Position numbers and translations under genes: made by a program. Below are positions 46,727-56,060 of a stretch of DNA of 64,000 nucleotides, in pieces; the first letter of the stretch is position 1; every line of letters begins with the position of its first letter. The stretch comes from CAIWHR01 sp963781285 (lineage in GTDB: Bacteria; Pseudomonadota; Gammaproteobacteria; Burkholderiales; Casimicrobiaceae), in assembly GCA_963781285.1 (NCBI GenBank), contig CAWAFI010000019.1, positions 1 through 64,000 on the forward strand, written 5' to 3'. A model generated the notes under the pieces. The model made no database searches and was not told where the DNA came from. It worked only from the letters and a program-made list of their open reading frames with translations.

Positions 46727-47653
46727 TCACGTCGCCAATAGCAGCTCGCGGATGTGCTCGGCGGCGCTGCGGCCGAGCGCAGAGAGCGCATAGCCGCCCT
46801 CCAGCGCCGACACGATCCGCCCTTGGGCATGCCTGTTCGCGACGGCGACGAGCTCGCGTGTTACCCAAGCGTAATCGGCCTCGGTCAGCTTGAGCCCAGC
46901 CAGCGGATCCTCGCGGTGCGCGTCGAAGCCCGCCGACAGGTAAATGATTTCCGGGCGGTGGCGCTCGAGCGCCGGCAACCAGTGTTCACGTACCGCGTCG
47001 CGAAACGCAGCGCTGCCGCTCCCGGCGGCGAGCGGAATGTTGACCATGTGCGCGGCGTCGTTGTCGGTGCCCGAGTATGGATAGAGCGGATGCTGGAACG
47101 TCGAGACCATCAGCACGCGCGAGTCGTCGGTGAAGATGTCTTCGGTGCCGTTGCCGTGATGGACGTCGAAGTCGGCGACCGCCACCCGTCGGAGGCCGTG
47201 CGCGGCCATCGCGTGCGCTGCGCCGACTGCGACGTTGTTGAACAGGCAGAAACCCATCGCCCGGTTGCGCTCGGCGTGGTGCCCGGGCGGACGCACCGCG
47301 CAGAAAGCGCCGCGGCACTCGCCGCGCACGACGAGATCCGTCGCCAGCACGAGCGCCCCCGCCGCATGCCGCGCCGCGTCCAGCGAATGCGGGTTCATCG
47401 CCGTGTCCGGGTCGATGAAATGCAGTCCCGATGCCGGGCTTTCCGCCTCGATCGTCGCGATGTAGCCCTCGCCGTGCACGCGCGCGAGCTGCTCGTGCGT
47501 GGCCGCCGGCGCCGCGTAGTGGTTGAGGTAGGCGTCCAGACCCGCGGCGATCAGCCGGTCCCCGATCGCGCGCAGCCGATCGGGGCATTCGGGATGGTAG
47601 GGCCCCATGTCGTGCAGCAGCGACGAAGGGTGGCTGATATAGGCAATCGGCAC
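46727..47653 (-). CDS. histone-deacetylase / acetoin-utilization family amidohydrolase
   Basis: About 308 residues. Class II HDAC motifs are clear: YHPECPDRLRAI, the catalytic His pair and charge relay in RPPGHHAERNRAMGFCLFNN, zinc ligands in VADFDVHHGNGTEDIF and SAGFDAHREDPL, and EGGYALSAL. Bacterial members deacetylate acetylpolyamines or acetyl-lysine. The GTG at 47653 is chosen because VPIAYISHPSSLLHDMG is the usual N-terminus; the frame is open to 47710. Confidence 0.88.
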   Translation of the reverse strand: MPIAYISHPSSLLHDMGPYHPECPDRLRAIGDRLIAAGLDAYLNHYAAPAATHEQLARVHGEGYIATIEAESPASGLHFIDPDTAMNPHSLDAARHAAGALVLATDLVVRGECRGAFCAVRPPGHHAERNRAMGFCLFNNVAVGAAHAMAAHGLRRVAVADFDVHHGNGTEDIFTDDSRVLMVSTFQHPLYPYSGTDNDAAHMVNIPLAAGSGSAAFRDAVREHWLPALERHRPEIIYLSAGFDAHREDPLAGLKLTEADYAWVTRELVAVANRHAQGRIVSALEGGYALSALGRSAAEHIRELLLAT

Positions 47654-47813
47654 GGCGTTGGCTCGAATTTTCGGGGGACAGCCGCGGGCGAGCGCGGCTA
47701 GCTGGCGCAATGCACTCCCGCCGAATGGAGTGTAGCCGGTGCTTGCCGGTGGTGACTAGCCTGATCAGGCACGATAAAGTGCCGCCAACCCGTCGTCTCG
47801 AAGAAGGAGCCCC

Positions 47814-48773
47814 ATGACCGTCCGCCCGCTGGGCCAGGCCAATGTCCCCATCGCGCAACGGCTTGCCACCGTACTGGCGCAGCTCGAGCGCATCGTCGTC
47901 GGCAAGCCGGAACCGTTGAGGCTGGCGCTCGCTTGCCTGCTCGCACGCGGCCACCTGCTGATCGAGGACATCCCCGGTGTCGGCAAATCCACGCTGGCGC
48001 AGGGACTCGCGACGACGCTCGGCCTCAAGTACGCGCGCGTCCAGTTCACGAGCGATCTCCTCCCGGCCGATGTGCTCGGCGTCTCGATCTTCGACGCGCC
48101 GGCGCAGGCCTTCCGCTTCCATCCGGGGCCGATCTTCAATTCGGTCGTGCTGGCCGACGAAATCAACCGCGCCCCGCCGAAGACGCAAAGCGCGCTGCTG
48201 GAGGCAATGGAGGAACGGCAGGTCTCGCAGGACGGGGAAACGCGCCGGCTGTCCGACCCGTTCTTCGTCATCGCGACACAGAACCCGGTCGAGCAGATCG
48301 GCGCTTATCCGCTGCCGGAGTCGCAGCTCGACCGTTTCCTGATGGCGATCGAAATCGGTTACCCAGACCCGGCGGCCGAGCGCGAGCTGCTCGCCGGGGG
48401 CGATCGCCGCGCGCAATTGGCGCTGCTGCAGCCGCTCGCCGATCCGCCGACGCTGGTCGAATGGCAGCGCGAGGCCGCCGGCGTACACATCGCACCGGCG
48501 TTGCTCGATTACGTGCAGGCGTTGCTCGCGGCGACGCGCGGCAACGCGGGCAGCGGTGCCGATGCCGGCGCCCGCAGGGGCTTGTCGCCCCGCGCGGGTC
48601 TGTTGCTGGTCGCCGCCGCACGCGCGTGGGCGCTGCTCGCCGGCCGGCCGATGGTGCTTCCCGAGGACGTGCAGGCGGTTTTCCCGTCGGTCGCCGGGCA
48701 CCGACTTGCCGGAGGCGCAAGGAGCGGCGCGCTGCAGGCGTTGGCATTGCTGCGCGCCGTCGCATTGCCCTGA
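47814..48773 (+). CDS. MoxR-family AAA+ ATPase
   Basis: 319 residues. Walker A is DIPGVGKSTLA, Walker B VVLADEINRAPPKTQSALLE, and sensor-1 FFVIATQNPVEQ. ESQLDRFLMAIEIGYPD is the sensor-2 region. MoxR proteins act as chaperone-like remodelers and are normally paired with DUF58 proteins, as here. It is the first gene of moxR-DUF58-tgpA. Confidence 0.93.
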   Translation: MTVRPLGQANVPIAQRLATVLAQLERIVVGKPEPLRLALACLLARGHLLIEDIPGVGKSTLAQGLATTLGLKYARVQFTSDLLPADVLGVSIFDAPAQAFRFHPGPIFNSVVLADEINRAPPKTQSALLEAMEERQVSQDGETRRLSDPFFVIATQNPVEQIGAYPLPESQLDRFLMAIEIGYPDPAAERELLAGGDRRAQLALLQPLADPPTLVEWQREAAGVHIAPALLDYVQALLAATRGNAGSGADAGARRGLSPRAGLLLVAAARAWALLAGRPMVLPEDVQAVFPSVAGHRLAGGARSGALQALALLRAVALP

Positions 48774-48905
48774 CGCAGCGAGGACACAGGCGGGTCATGG
48801 CGTAGCAAAGCCGAATCGTCGCCTCCGTTGGCCGGACATTGCCAGCGCGCATCCCCGCCCGCCGCCCATCGTGTCGTCGTCCAAATCTCGCGGATTCCCG
48901 TGCCG

Positions 48906-49889
48906 ATGAATCCGGCAAACGCGGCGTCGCCCGGGTCGTGGAGCGCCCGCTACCGGCAGCGCCTCCTTCGCAACGATCCCGCGGACCGCGACGCGGTGAT
49001 CCTGCGCCATCGTCGGATCTACATCCTGCCTACACGGCGCGGCTTCGCGCTGCTCGCAACGCTGGGCATGATGTTGCTGACCTCGCTCAACTATGCGCTC
49101 TCGCTGGGGTTCGCCGTGACGTTTCTCCTGGCCGGGCTCGCGGCGGCGGCGCTGCTTCACACGTTCCGCAACCTCGCTGGCATCGAACTCGCGCCGCTCG
49201 CCGCTGGCGAGACGTTTGCCGGCGGCGTTCTGCCCTTCACGCTGGCGCTCGCGGGGGGCGCGACGCCGCGGCGCGCAATCACGCTTGCCGCCGGCGGTTG
49301 CGTGCCCGTGACGGTCGACGTGATTCCGGACGCCGCGTTGCCCGTGACACTCGAACTTCCGGCGCCGCGTCGCGGCCGCGCCGCGCTTGGTCGGGTCACG
49401 CTGTCGTCGGCCTTTCCGCTCGGATTGTGGCGCGGCTGGGCGTACGTGCATTTCCCGCTGGCCGGCATCGTGTTTCCCGCCCCGGAAATCGCTGCGCCAC
49501 CGTTGCCTCCCGGCCGCAGTGGCCACGATGCGCGCGCGAATTCGCGCAGCGATGACGCCGATCTTTCGGGGCTCCGCAGCTATCAGGCCGGTGATCCGCT
49601 GCAACGCGTCGCCTGGAAGGCCGTCGCGCGCGGTGCCGCCTGGTACACGAAGCAGTTCGAAGGCAGCGGCGGCGGCGGTCCCGTCGAACTCGCGTGGCAG
49701 GCGCTGCCCGTCACGCTCGACGCGGAAGCGCGGATCGCGCGACTGACAGCCTGGGTGCTCGCTGCCGAGCGCGTCGCGCGGCCGTTCGCGCTGTTGGCAC
49801 CCGGCGTGGCGCTGCCGGCCGCACAAGGGCGTGAGCACCGGCGCGCGGCCCTGACCGCATTGGCATTGCTGCCGGAGTCGCCGCGATGA
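48906..49889 (+). CDS. DUF58-domain membrane protein
   Basis: 327 residues from ATG 48906, with two adjacent transmembrane segments (FALLATLGMMLLTSLNYAL, FAVTFLLAGLAAAALL) and the DUF58 signature RSYQAGDPLQRVAWKAVARG in a vWA-like domain. The frame is open to 48828, but the extension has no family features. Its stop overlaps the ATG of the transglutaminase gene (ATGA). Confidence 0.88.
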   Translation: MNPANAASPGSWSARYRQRLLRNDPADRDAVILRHRRIYILPTRRGFALLATLGMMLLTSLNYALSLGFAVTFLLAGLAAAALLHTFRNLAGIELAPLAAGETFAGGVLPFTLALAGGATPRRAITLAAGGCVPVTVDVIPDAALPVTLELPAPRRGRAALGRVTLSSAFPLGLWRGWAYVHFPLAGIVFPAPEIAAPPLPPGRSGHDARANSRSDDADLSGLRSYQAGDPLQRVAWKAVARGAAWYTKQFEGSGGGGPVELAWQALPVTLDAEARIARLTAWVLAAERVARPFALLAPGVALPAAQGREHRRAALTALALLPESPR

Positions 49890-52054
49890 GCACCGCCGGG
49901 CCGCCGCAAGGACGCCTGCGCGAGCAGGGCGAAGCCAAGGCCCGAACGGCGCGTCTGCGAGCGCGGGTGGCGGCCGCCCCGCGCGCCCCGCTGTCCGTCG
50001 CGCAGATCCGTTGGCTCGGAGTGCTCCTCATATTCGCGCTGGTGCCGCAGATCCCCTTTGTCCCCATCTGGGTCGCGGGCTTCGCCGCAATGCTCGTCGG
50101 CTTGCGCTTCCTGTTCCTGCTTCGCGATCGCGCCCGCCCCGATGCCGCGCCGGCGCGCATTCCCTCGTGGGCCCTGGCGCTGTTCGCGATCGCCGCAGCG
50201 CTCACCATCCGGCAGTCGTTCGGCTATTTCGTCGGCCGCGACCCCTGCGTCGCCTTCCTGTTCGTGCTGACCGGTATCAAGTTCGTCGAAGCTCGCGGCG
50301 CGCGTGACGGCACGCTACTCGTCTGCCTTGCCTCGTTCCTCATGGTGACGCCATTCTTCTACAGCCAGTCGCTACTCGCGGCGGTGGCCGCGCTGCCCGC
50401 GCTGATCGTCCTCGGCGTCACGCTGCAGGTGCTCGCGCAACCCTCGTTACGGGATGCGCCGCTATCCGCATGGCACGCACCGGTGCGACAGACGATCAGG
50501 CTCCTCGTCCAGGGGATCCCGCTGGCGACACTCCTGTTCCTGCTTTTCCCCCGGCTGGCCGGTCCGCTATGGGGTCTTCCTACCGACGCGACGGCACGGT
50601 CGGGACTATCGGACCGAATGGCACCCGGCACGATCAGCGAGCTGTCACTCTCCGATGCCGTTGCGTTTCGTGTCGATTTCGCGAGCGCGGTGCCGCCACG
50701 GCAGCAGCGCTACTGGCGCGGGCCGGTGCTGTCTCACTTCGACGGCCGCGAGTGGACGATGGTCGAGCAGCGCACTCGCGACGCGCACGGCAGGCCGGTC
50801 CCGGGAACGCCGATCGCCTACACGGTTGCGCTCGAGCCGCACTGGAAGACGTGGCTGTTCGCGCTCGACTTGCCGCAAGGCCTGCCGACCGCAGAAGCGA
50901 ACCCGAATGACGCCGGGCGTGCGATCGGGCTCGCGACGCTGACCGACGACTATCGATTGGTCGCGCAGGGCGTGGTCTCGCAACCGCTACGCTACCGGCA
51001 AGCGTCGGTGCTGCGCGACGCATATCCGGTGGGGTCGCGCGAGCAACTCGAATCCGACCGAGCGGACAATCTCCAGTTGCCGGAAGCCCTGCAAGGCAGC
51101 AACCCGCGGACGCGGGCGTTTGCGCGCGAACTCCGCGCGACGAACCCGACGGAGGCCGGCTACGTCGGCGCCGTGCTGCGCTGGTTTCGCTCGGAGCAAT
51201 TCGTCTACACGCTGGAACCGCCGCGGTTGCCCGGACGCGACCCGGTCGACGGTTTCCTGTTCGACACGCGGCGCGGATTCTGCGAGCACTACGCGAGCGC
51301 CTTCGTCGTGCTGCTGCGTGCGGGAGGGATTCCAGCACGCGTCGTCACCGGGTACCAAGGTGGCGAGATCAATCCGAACGGCGGCTACATGATCGTCCGC
51401 CAGTCCGACGCGCATGCCTGGGCCGAGGCACTCATCGATGGACAGTGGCGCCGCTTCGACCCGACAGGGGCCGTGTCGCCGTCGCGCATCGCTTCCGGCC
51501 TCGGCGGCGCCTTTCCTGCGAGCGAGTTCGTGCCGCTGCTCGCGCGGCTCGATCAGGGCTGGTTCAAGGGCATGCAGCTCGCGTGGGACGCGATCAACCA
51601 CGACTGGCGCCGCCATGTCGTCGGGTTCAACTACGAACGCCAGCGCTCGCTGTGGCACGACTTGAGCATGGACCAGCTGGCCGCGGCGTGGGTCACTGCA
51701 ATCGTGGCCTTGCTCGTTGCACTGTGGGGCGGAGGGATGCTGGGACTGCTCGCCTGGTGGCGGCGCCGGAACAGCGATCGCAGCCGTGTGCTGTGGGATG
51801 CGGTGTGCCGTCGCCTCGCGCACGCCGGACTGCCGCGGCAGCCGCACGAAGGGCCGATCGCCTACGCCGCGCGCGCCTCGGCACGTTGGCCGGACTTCGC
51901 CGTTGCGTTTCGGGTGATCGGCGATTCGTATGCGACGTTGCGTTACGGGCCACCGTCGTCCGACGGCGGGCGCAGCCGCGAATCGGCGCTGGGGCGCCTC
52001 GCCCGCGCCATCGACGTGCTCCCGGCGCCAGCGACATTGCGAGCAGTGCCATGA
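49886..52054 (+). CDS. tgpA: transglutaminase-like TgpA family membrane protein
   Basis: 722 residues. An N-terminal DUF3488 region has about six transmembrane segments and is followed by a periplasmic transglutaminase core. The catalytic triad can be read: Cys466 in RRGFCEHYASAF, His510 in SDAHAWAEAL and Asp525 in RRFDPTGAV. A further transmembrane helix near 625 precedes a cytoplasmic DUF4129-like tail. Coupled to the DUF58 gene by a 4-bp overlap. The substrate is presumably an envelope protein, though this is not known. Confidence 0.92.
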   Translation: MSTAGPPQGRLREQGEAKARTARLRARVAAAPRAPLSVAQIRWLGVLLIFALVPQIPFVPIWVAGFAAMLVGLRFLFLLRDRARPDAAPARIPSWALALFAIAAALTIRQSFGYFVGRDPCVAFLFVLTGIKFVEARGARDGTLLVCLASFLMVTPFFYSQSLLAAVAALPALIVLGVTLQVLAQPSLRDAPLSAWHAPVRQTIRLLVQGIPLATLLFLLFPRLAGPLWGLPTDATARSGLSDRMAPGTISELSLSDAVAFRVDFASAVPPRQQRYWRGPVLSHFDGREWTMVEQRTRDAHGRPVPGTPIAYTVALEPHWKTWLFALDLPQGLPTAEANPNDAGRAIGLATLTDDYRLVAQGVVSQPLRYRQASVLRDAYPVGSREQLESDRADNLQLPEALQGSNPRTRAFARELRATNPTEAGYVGAVLRWFRSEQFVYTLEPPRLPGRDPVDGFLFDTRRGFCEHYASAFVVLLRAGGIPARVVTGYQGGEINPNGGYMIVRQSDAHAWAEALIDGQWRRFDPTGAVSPSRIASGLGGAFPASEFVPLLARLDQGWFKGMQLAWDAINHDWRRHVVGFNYERQRSLWHDLSMDQLAAAWVTAIVALLVALWGGGMLGLLAWWRRRNSDRSRVLWDAVCRRLAHAGLPRQPHEGPIAYAARASARWPDFAVAFRVIGDSYATLRYGPPSSDGGRSRESALGRLARAIDVLPAPATLRAVP

Positions 52055-52139
52055 GGAAGCCCCGCGATTGCGCCACATGGCCAAATGCGGATGCATGTGC
52101 ACCGACGCAACCGGATCCCTGGTCGTCGCAGTTCCCGGT

Positions 52140-53165
52140 TCAGAGCAGCGCATCGCGGTCGAGCCCGCGCCGCCGCAATCGCGCCCGCAGCTTCTCCAGC
52201 GCTTCGGCCTGGATCTGCCGGACCCGCTCGCGCGTCACGCCGAGCTCGCCGGCCAGCGCCTCCAGCGTCGCGACGTCGCGCCCGTTCAGTCCGTAGCGAC
52301 GCTCGATCACGATGCGCTGGCGGTCGGTGAGCTCCTCCAGCCACTGCCGCACCCACGTCTCGATTTCGGTGTTGTGCAACAGGAGCTCCGGCGCGAGCGC
52401 GCCGTCGTCGGCGACACCGTCGGCGATCGACACGCTGCCGTCGCGGTCGAGCGGCGCGTCGAGCGAAGTCACGTGCTCGTTATAGCGAAGCACGCGGCGC
52501 ACCTGCTCGACCGGCTTGCCGAGCAGGTGGGCGACGTCATCGGTCGACGGCTCGCGGCTCTCGGGCATCCCGTGCATCTCGAGGAACCGCAACGCGCGCA
52601 GCACGACGTTCAACTCCTTCACGACGTGCGCCGGCAGCCGGATGGTCCTCGACTGGCTCATGATCGCGCGCTCGACCGCCTGCCGGATCCACCAGGTCGC
52701 ATACGTCGTGAAGCGGAAGCCGCGCTCGGCGTCGAATTTCTCGAGCGCGTGAATAAGCCCGAGGTTGCCTTCCTCGATCAGGTCGGGGAGTGCCAAGCCA
52801 CGGTTGGTGTAGTGCTTGGCGATGCTGACGACGAGCCGCAGGTTGCGCTCGATCAGTTGTTGGCGCGCCTCGAAATCGCCCTGCGCCATCGCCCGCGCCA
52901 GCGCGAGCTCCTCGTCCGCCTTGAGCAGCGTGTGCTGACCGATCTCGTTGAAGTAGATCTGCGTGAGATCGTTGACGAAATCGGCCGACAGTCCCGGCTC
53001 CGGCTCGCTGAGCGGCAGTTCCTGCGTCCAGCGGTCACGCTCTGGCGCCGGTGTCCGTTCGTCTACCGATGCATCACCCGGCGCATCCGGCAGCACCTCG
53101 CCCGCATGCGCGATCCCCGGCAGTTCAAGGTCGGCGTCATCGCTCGCGCGCCGCGGAGAGGTCAT
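52140..53165 (-). CDS. rpoS: RNA polymerase sigma factor RpoS
   Basis: 341 residues. Region 1.2 is DFVNDLTQIYFNEIGQHTLL. Region 2 is NLRLVVSIAKHYTNRGLALP and IEEGNLGLIHALEKFD, with FRFTTYATWWIRQAVERAI binding the -10 element. Region 4.2 is GELGVTRERVRQIQAEALEK. The N-terminal extension rich in D/P and the position directly behind nlpD mark it as RpoS rather than RpoH or RpoD. In many proteobacteria a main rpoS promoter lies inside nlpD. Confidence 0.95.
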   Translation of the reverse strand: MTSPRRASDDADLELPGIAHAGEVLPDAPGDASVDERTPAPERDRWTQELPLSEPEPGLSADFVNDLTQIYFNEIGQHTLLKADEELALARAMAQGDFEARQQLIERNLRLVVSIAKHYTNRGLALPDLIEEGNLGLIHALEKFDAERGFRFTTYATWWIRQAVERAIMSQSRTIRLPAHVVKELNVVLRALRFLEMHGMPESREPSTDDVAHLLGKPVEQVRRVLRYNEHVTSLDAPLDRDGSVSIADGVADDGALAPELLLHNTEIETWVRQWLEELTDRQRIVIERRYGLNGRDVATLEALAGELGVTRERVRQIQAEALEKLRARLRRRGLDRDALL

Positions 53166-53250
53166 CTTGGGCCCCCACGCTTGCGGCTGCCGCCGCTGCG
53201 CTGCCCCCCGAGGGTGGAGCAATTCGCGCCTTGGGGCGGCCCGGCGGCGC

Positions 53251-54318
53251 TCATGCGGGCGGCAGGTACTTCAGCGGATCCACCGGCGTCCCGTGCTTGC
53301 GAATTTCGAAATGCAGCTTCACCTGGTCGGCGTCGGTGCTGCCCATCTCGGCAATCTTCTGGCCCTTGGTCACCTGCTGTCCCTCTTTCACCAGGATCTC
53401 CTGGTTGTGCGCGTACGCCGACAGATAGCTTGCATTGTGCTTGACGATGATGAGCTTGCCGTAGCCGCGGATGCCGGTGCCGACATAGACCACCTTGCCC
53501 GCCGCGCTGGCGACAATGGGCTGCCCGGCCTTGCCAGCGATGTCGATGCCCTTGAGGTTCGGGTTCTCGGAGACGCCGGTAACGAGCTTGCCCGCCGACG
53601 GCCACACCCAGCCCAGCTTTTCATGGTCGCCTTCGGCATCGGCCGGCGGTCGCGATTCGGACTTTGGCTCCACGCGTGCCACCACGGGTGGCGAGACGGG
53701 TTCGGGAGTAGCGGCCGGCGGCGGCGCCGCGACGATGCGCTGCATGTCGCGCAATGCCTGCTCGGAGTACGGCTCCTTCAGCGCCTTCGGCTGCGTTTTG
53801 TAACTGTCGGAATTGCGCGCTCCCGGAATGGCGGACGGCCCCGCGGGCGGTGGCGGCGTCGGATGCGCGTCGCCGGCGACCACGGGCGGCACCGTGCGCA
53901 ACGGCGCGGTCGTAACGCCCGCGGCACTGGCGGCGGCCGCCGCTGCCGGCTCGCCCGGCGCCGCGAGGCGCAACGTCTGGCCCTCGCGAATCAGATTCAC
54001 GTTTTCGATCGCATTCCATGCGGCGAGTTCGCGATAGTCGAGACCGTGGTCCAGCGCGATCTTGTAGAGCGTGTCTCCGCGCTTGACCGTGTAGAGCTGC
54101 GGTTGTGCTTCGGGCTCGGGGACGGGGGTCGCCGGCGGCGCCGGAGCGCCGACAACGGGCGGAGGCCGCGGCGCCGGGCGCGCGCTGCGCTCCTCCACCG
54201 GTGCCGGCGCGCGCGACGCACAGGCGGCGACGAGCAGCACCAGCGCGCCGGCGGCAAGCCGCGACAACAGGACGGTGCGAACAAGCGCCAGCGGATTGGA
54301 GTTCGCAGACTGTGGCAT
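53251..54318 (-). CDS. nlpD: NlpD-like lipoprotein (LysM + LytM/M23)
   Basis: 355 residues. The lipoprotein leader ends in LVLLVAAC. A LysM peptidoglycan-binding domain (YTVKRGDTLYKIALDHGLDY, IREGQTLRL) is followed by a proline/alanine linker. The C-terminal M23 domain (KLGWVWPSAGKLVTGVSENP, KGIDIAGKAGQPIVA, YGKLIIVKHN, VKLHFEIRKHGTPVDP) has lost zinc ligands: LKGID stands where active enzymes have H-x-G-x-D. NlpD proteins activate amidases for septum splitting rather than cutting the wall themselves. Confidence 0.93.
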   Translation of the reverse strand: MPQSANSNPLALVRTVLLSRLAAGALVLLVAACASRAPAPVEERSARPAPRPPPVVGAPAPPATPVPEPEAQPQLYTVKRGDTLYKIALDHGLDYRELAAWNAIENVNLIREGQTLRLAAPGEPAAAAAASAAGVTTAPLRTVPPVVAGDAHPTPPPPAGPSAIPGARNSDSYKTQPKALKEPYSEQALRDMQRIVAAPPPAATPEPVSPPVVARVEPKSESRPPADAEGDHEKLGWVWPSAGKLVTGVSENPNLKGIDIAGKAGQPIVASAAGKVVYVGTGIRGYGKLIIVKHNASYLSAYAHNQEILVKEGQQVTKGQKIAEMGSTDADQVKLHFEIRKHGTPVDPLKYLPPA

Positions 54319-54347
54319 CGAATGCAGCGCGCGCGCTGCGTGCGACC

Positions 54348-55031
54348 TCACGCGAGGCCGGGCAGCAACGGTACGAATCTTACCGCATCGAACGTGTGCT
54401 CGACTTGGCGGTTGCCCACGATTTCGACGACGGTCAACCGTTGCACGCCGTCGCCTTGCTCGCCATGTTGAGCCAGTGGCAGCACCATGCGCCCACCCGG
54501 TTTCAAGTACTTGAGCAGCGTTGTGGGAACGTGCGTTGCCCCGGCCGTGACGACGATTGCATCGACCGCGATCGACTCGCCAAGGTCGGCCGCGCCGTCG
54601 CCGTGCATCAGCCGCACATTCTTCACCTTCAGCGCCTGCAGGTGACGCCGCGCCTTGGCTACGAGCGCGCCGATGCGCTCGACCGTGTACACCTCGGTCG
54701 CCACCTGTGCGAGCACCGCGGTCTGGTAGCCGCAGCCGGTGCCGATCTCGAGCACGTGCGTCAGCGGGCGGCCGTTGCGTGCGAGCTCCGTCATTCGTGC
54801 CACGACCCAGGGCTGTGAAATGGTCTGGCCGTCGCCGATCGGCAGCGGCGTGTCTTCGTAAGCGCGGATGGCGAGCGCTTCGTCAACGAAGATATGGCGC
54901 GGCACGGCGTTCATCGCGGAGAGCACGACCTCGTCGCGGATGCCCTGCTCACGCAAGCGCTCGACCATCCGTGTGCGCGTGCGCGTGGAGGTCATGCCGA
55001 TGCCGGAGATCTTCTCGCGCTGCGTCACCAT
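54348..55031 (-). CDS. pcm: protein-L-isoaspartate O-methyltransferase
   Basis: 227 residues. It repairs isoaspartyl residues using SAM. VLSAMNAVPRHIFVDEALA and IGDGQTISQPWVVARMTEL are family signatures, and VLEIGTGCGYQTAVLAQ is SAM motif I. Full length, ending 29 bp before nlpD in the surE-pcm-nlpD-rpoS order. Confidence 0.95.
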   Translation of the reverse strand: MVTQREKISGIGMTSTRTRTRMVERLREQGIRDEVVLSAMNAVPRHIFVDEALAIRAYEDTPLPIGDGQTISQPWVVARMTELARNGRPLTHVLEIGTGCGYQTAVLAQVATEVYTVERIGALVAKARRHLQALKVKNVRLMHGDGAADLGESIAVDAIVVTAGATHVPTTLLKYLKPGGRMVLPLAQHGEQGDGVQRLTVVEIVGNRQVEHTFDAVRFVPLLPGLA

Positions 55032-55195
55032 CCATCCTCCCCGTCCGCGGCTCGTAGCATCGTAGCATCGCCGCGGCCTCCCTGCCGTCGCGCCGTTACC
55101 AACCGTGCGCCGCGTGGTTCTCCCTGGCTACCGCAGCATTCCTGAACCGAGCGCCGGCCTCGTTGTGTTGACTGTCTCGGTCGCATCCCGGCCCG

Positions 55196-55936
55196 CTACG
55201 CATCGAGCCACGCGGCGACCGGCGTCATCTGATCGCGATTGGTAAGGTCGATCTGCAATGGCGTCACCGAGACGTGGCCGTGCTCGACGGCGTGAAAATC
55301 GGTACCTTCACCCGCATCCGCCGCCGCACCCGCAGCACCGACCCAGTAGACGGTCTCCCCGCGCGGGCTTTTCGTCTTGATCGTGTCTTCGGCCTTGTGG
55401 CGGCGGCCGAGCCGCGTGATCCGATAGCCCACGAGTTCCGCTCGCGGGACGTCGGGAACGTTGACGTTGAGCAGCCATCCGCCGAGCGGTTGCCGGCGAT
55501 GCCGAGCAAGGAGCTCCAGCGCGACCTCCGCCGCCGTTTCGAAATGCGCGGCGGTTTTCGAGGCGAGCGAAATCGCGATCGACGGGATGCCGAGCAGATA
55601 GCCTTCGGTGGCCGCGGCCACGGTGCCGGAGTAGATCGTGTCGTCGCCCATGTTGGCCCCGAGGTTGATCCCGGAGATCACCATGTCGGGCAGCCGCTCG
55701 AGCAGCCCGGTCACCGCGAGATGCACGCAATCGGTCGGCGTGCCGTTGACGAAGCGGAAGCCGTTGGGCGCGCGGCGCACGGTGAGTGGCCGATCGAGCG
55801 TCAGCGAGTTCGAAGCGCCGCTGCGGTCGCGCTCCGGGGCGACGACCGTGATCTCGGCATGCGGTGCGAGCGCGGCGGCGAGGTGCTCGAGGCCCGGCGC
55901 GAAGTAGCCGTCGTCGTTGGAAAGGAGGATGTGCAT
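55196..55936 (-). CDS. surE: 5'/3'-nucleotidase SurE
   Basis: 246 residues. The metal site is LLSNDDGYFAPGLEHLA (D8, D9), followed by VVAPERDRSGASNSLTL and SGINLGANMGDDTIYSGTVA. It hydrolyses nucleoside monophosphates and polyphosphate. First gene of the stationary-phase survival cluster, separated from pcm by 164 bp. A TATAAT lies 12 bases before the start. Confidence 0.95.
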   Translation of the reverse strand: MHILLSNDDGYFAPGLEHLAAALAPHAEITVVAPERDRSGASNSLTLDRPLTVRRAPNGFRFVNGTPTDCVHLAVTGLLERLPDMVISGINLGANMGDDTIYSGTVAAATEGYLLGIPSIAISLASKTAAHFETAAEVALELLARHRRQPLGGWLLNVNVPDVPRAELVGYRITRLGRRHKAEDTIKTKSPRGETVYWVGAAGAAADAGEGTDFHAVEHGHVSVTPLQIDLTNRDQMTPVAAWLDA

Positions 55937-55948
55937 CGCGATGAGGCG

Positions 55949-55954
55949 ATTATA
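55949..55954 (-). promoter_or_regulatory. candidate -10 element of surE
   Basis: TATAAT on the minus strand, ending 12 bases upstream of the surE ATG. No good -35 hexamer is visible 16-18 bases further, so the call is tentative. Confidence 0.35.
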
Positions 55955-55997
55955 ACCGCCGCGACGAGACGACCGCGCCGCCGTCTATAATCGGTCG

Positions 55998-56060
55998 ATG
56001 GTGAAGCGCACGCACTCGGCCCCGCGCGGCGGTAACACGCCACGGCACCGCAATGCGTAG
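55998..56060 (+). CDS. possible 20-residue leader peptide upstream of the iron permease
   Basis: ATG 55998 opens a short basic peptide (MVKRTHSAPRGGNTPRHRNA) whose TAG overlaps the permease start ATG 56053. A TATAAT lies at 55986-55991, just before it. The overlap could couple translation, but a chance ORF is equally possible. Confidence 0.2.
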   Translation: MVKRTHSAPRGGNTPRHRNA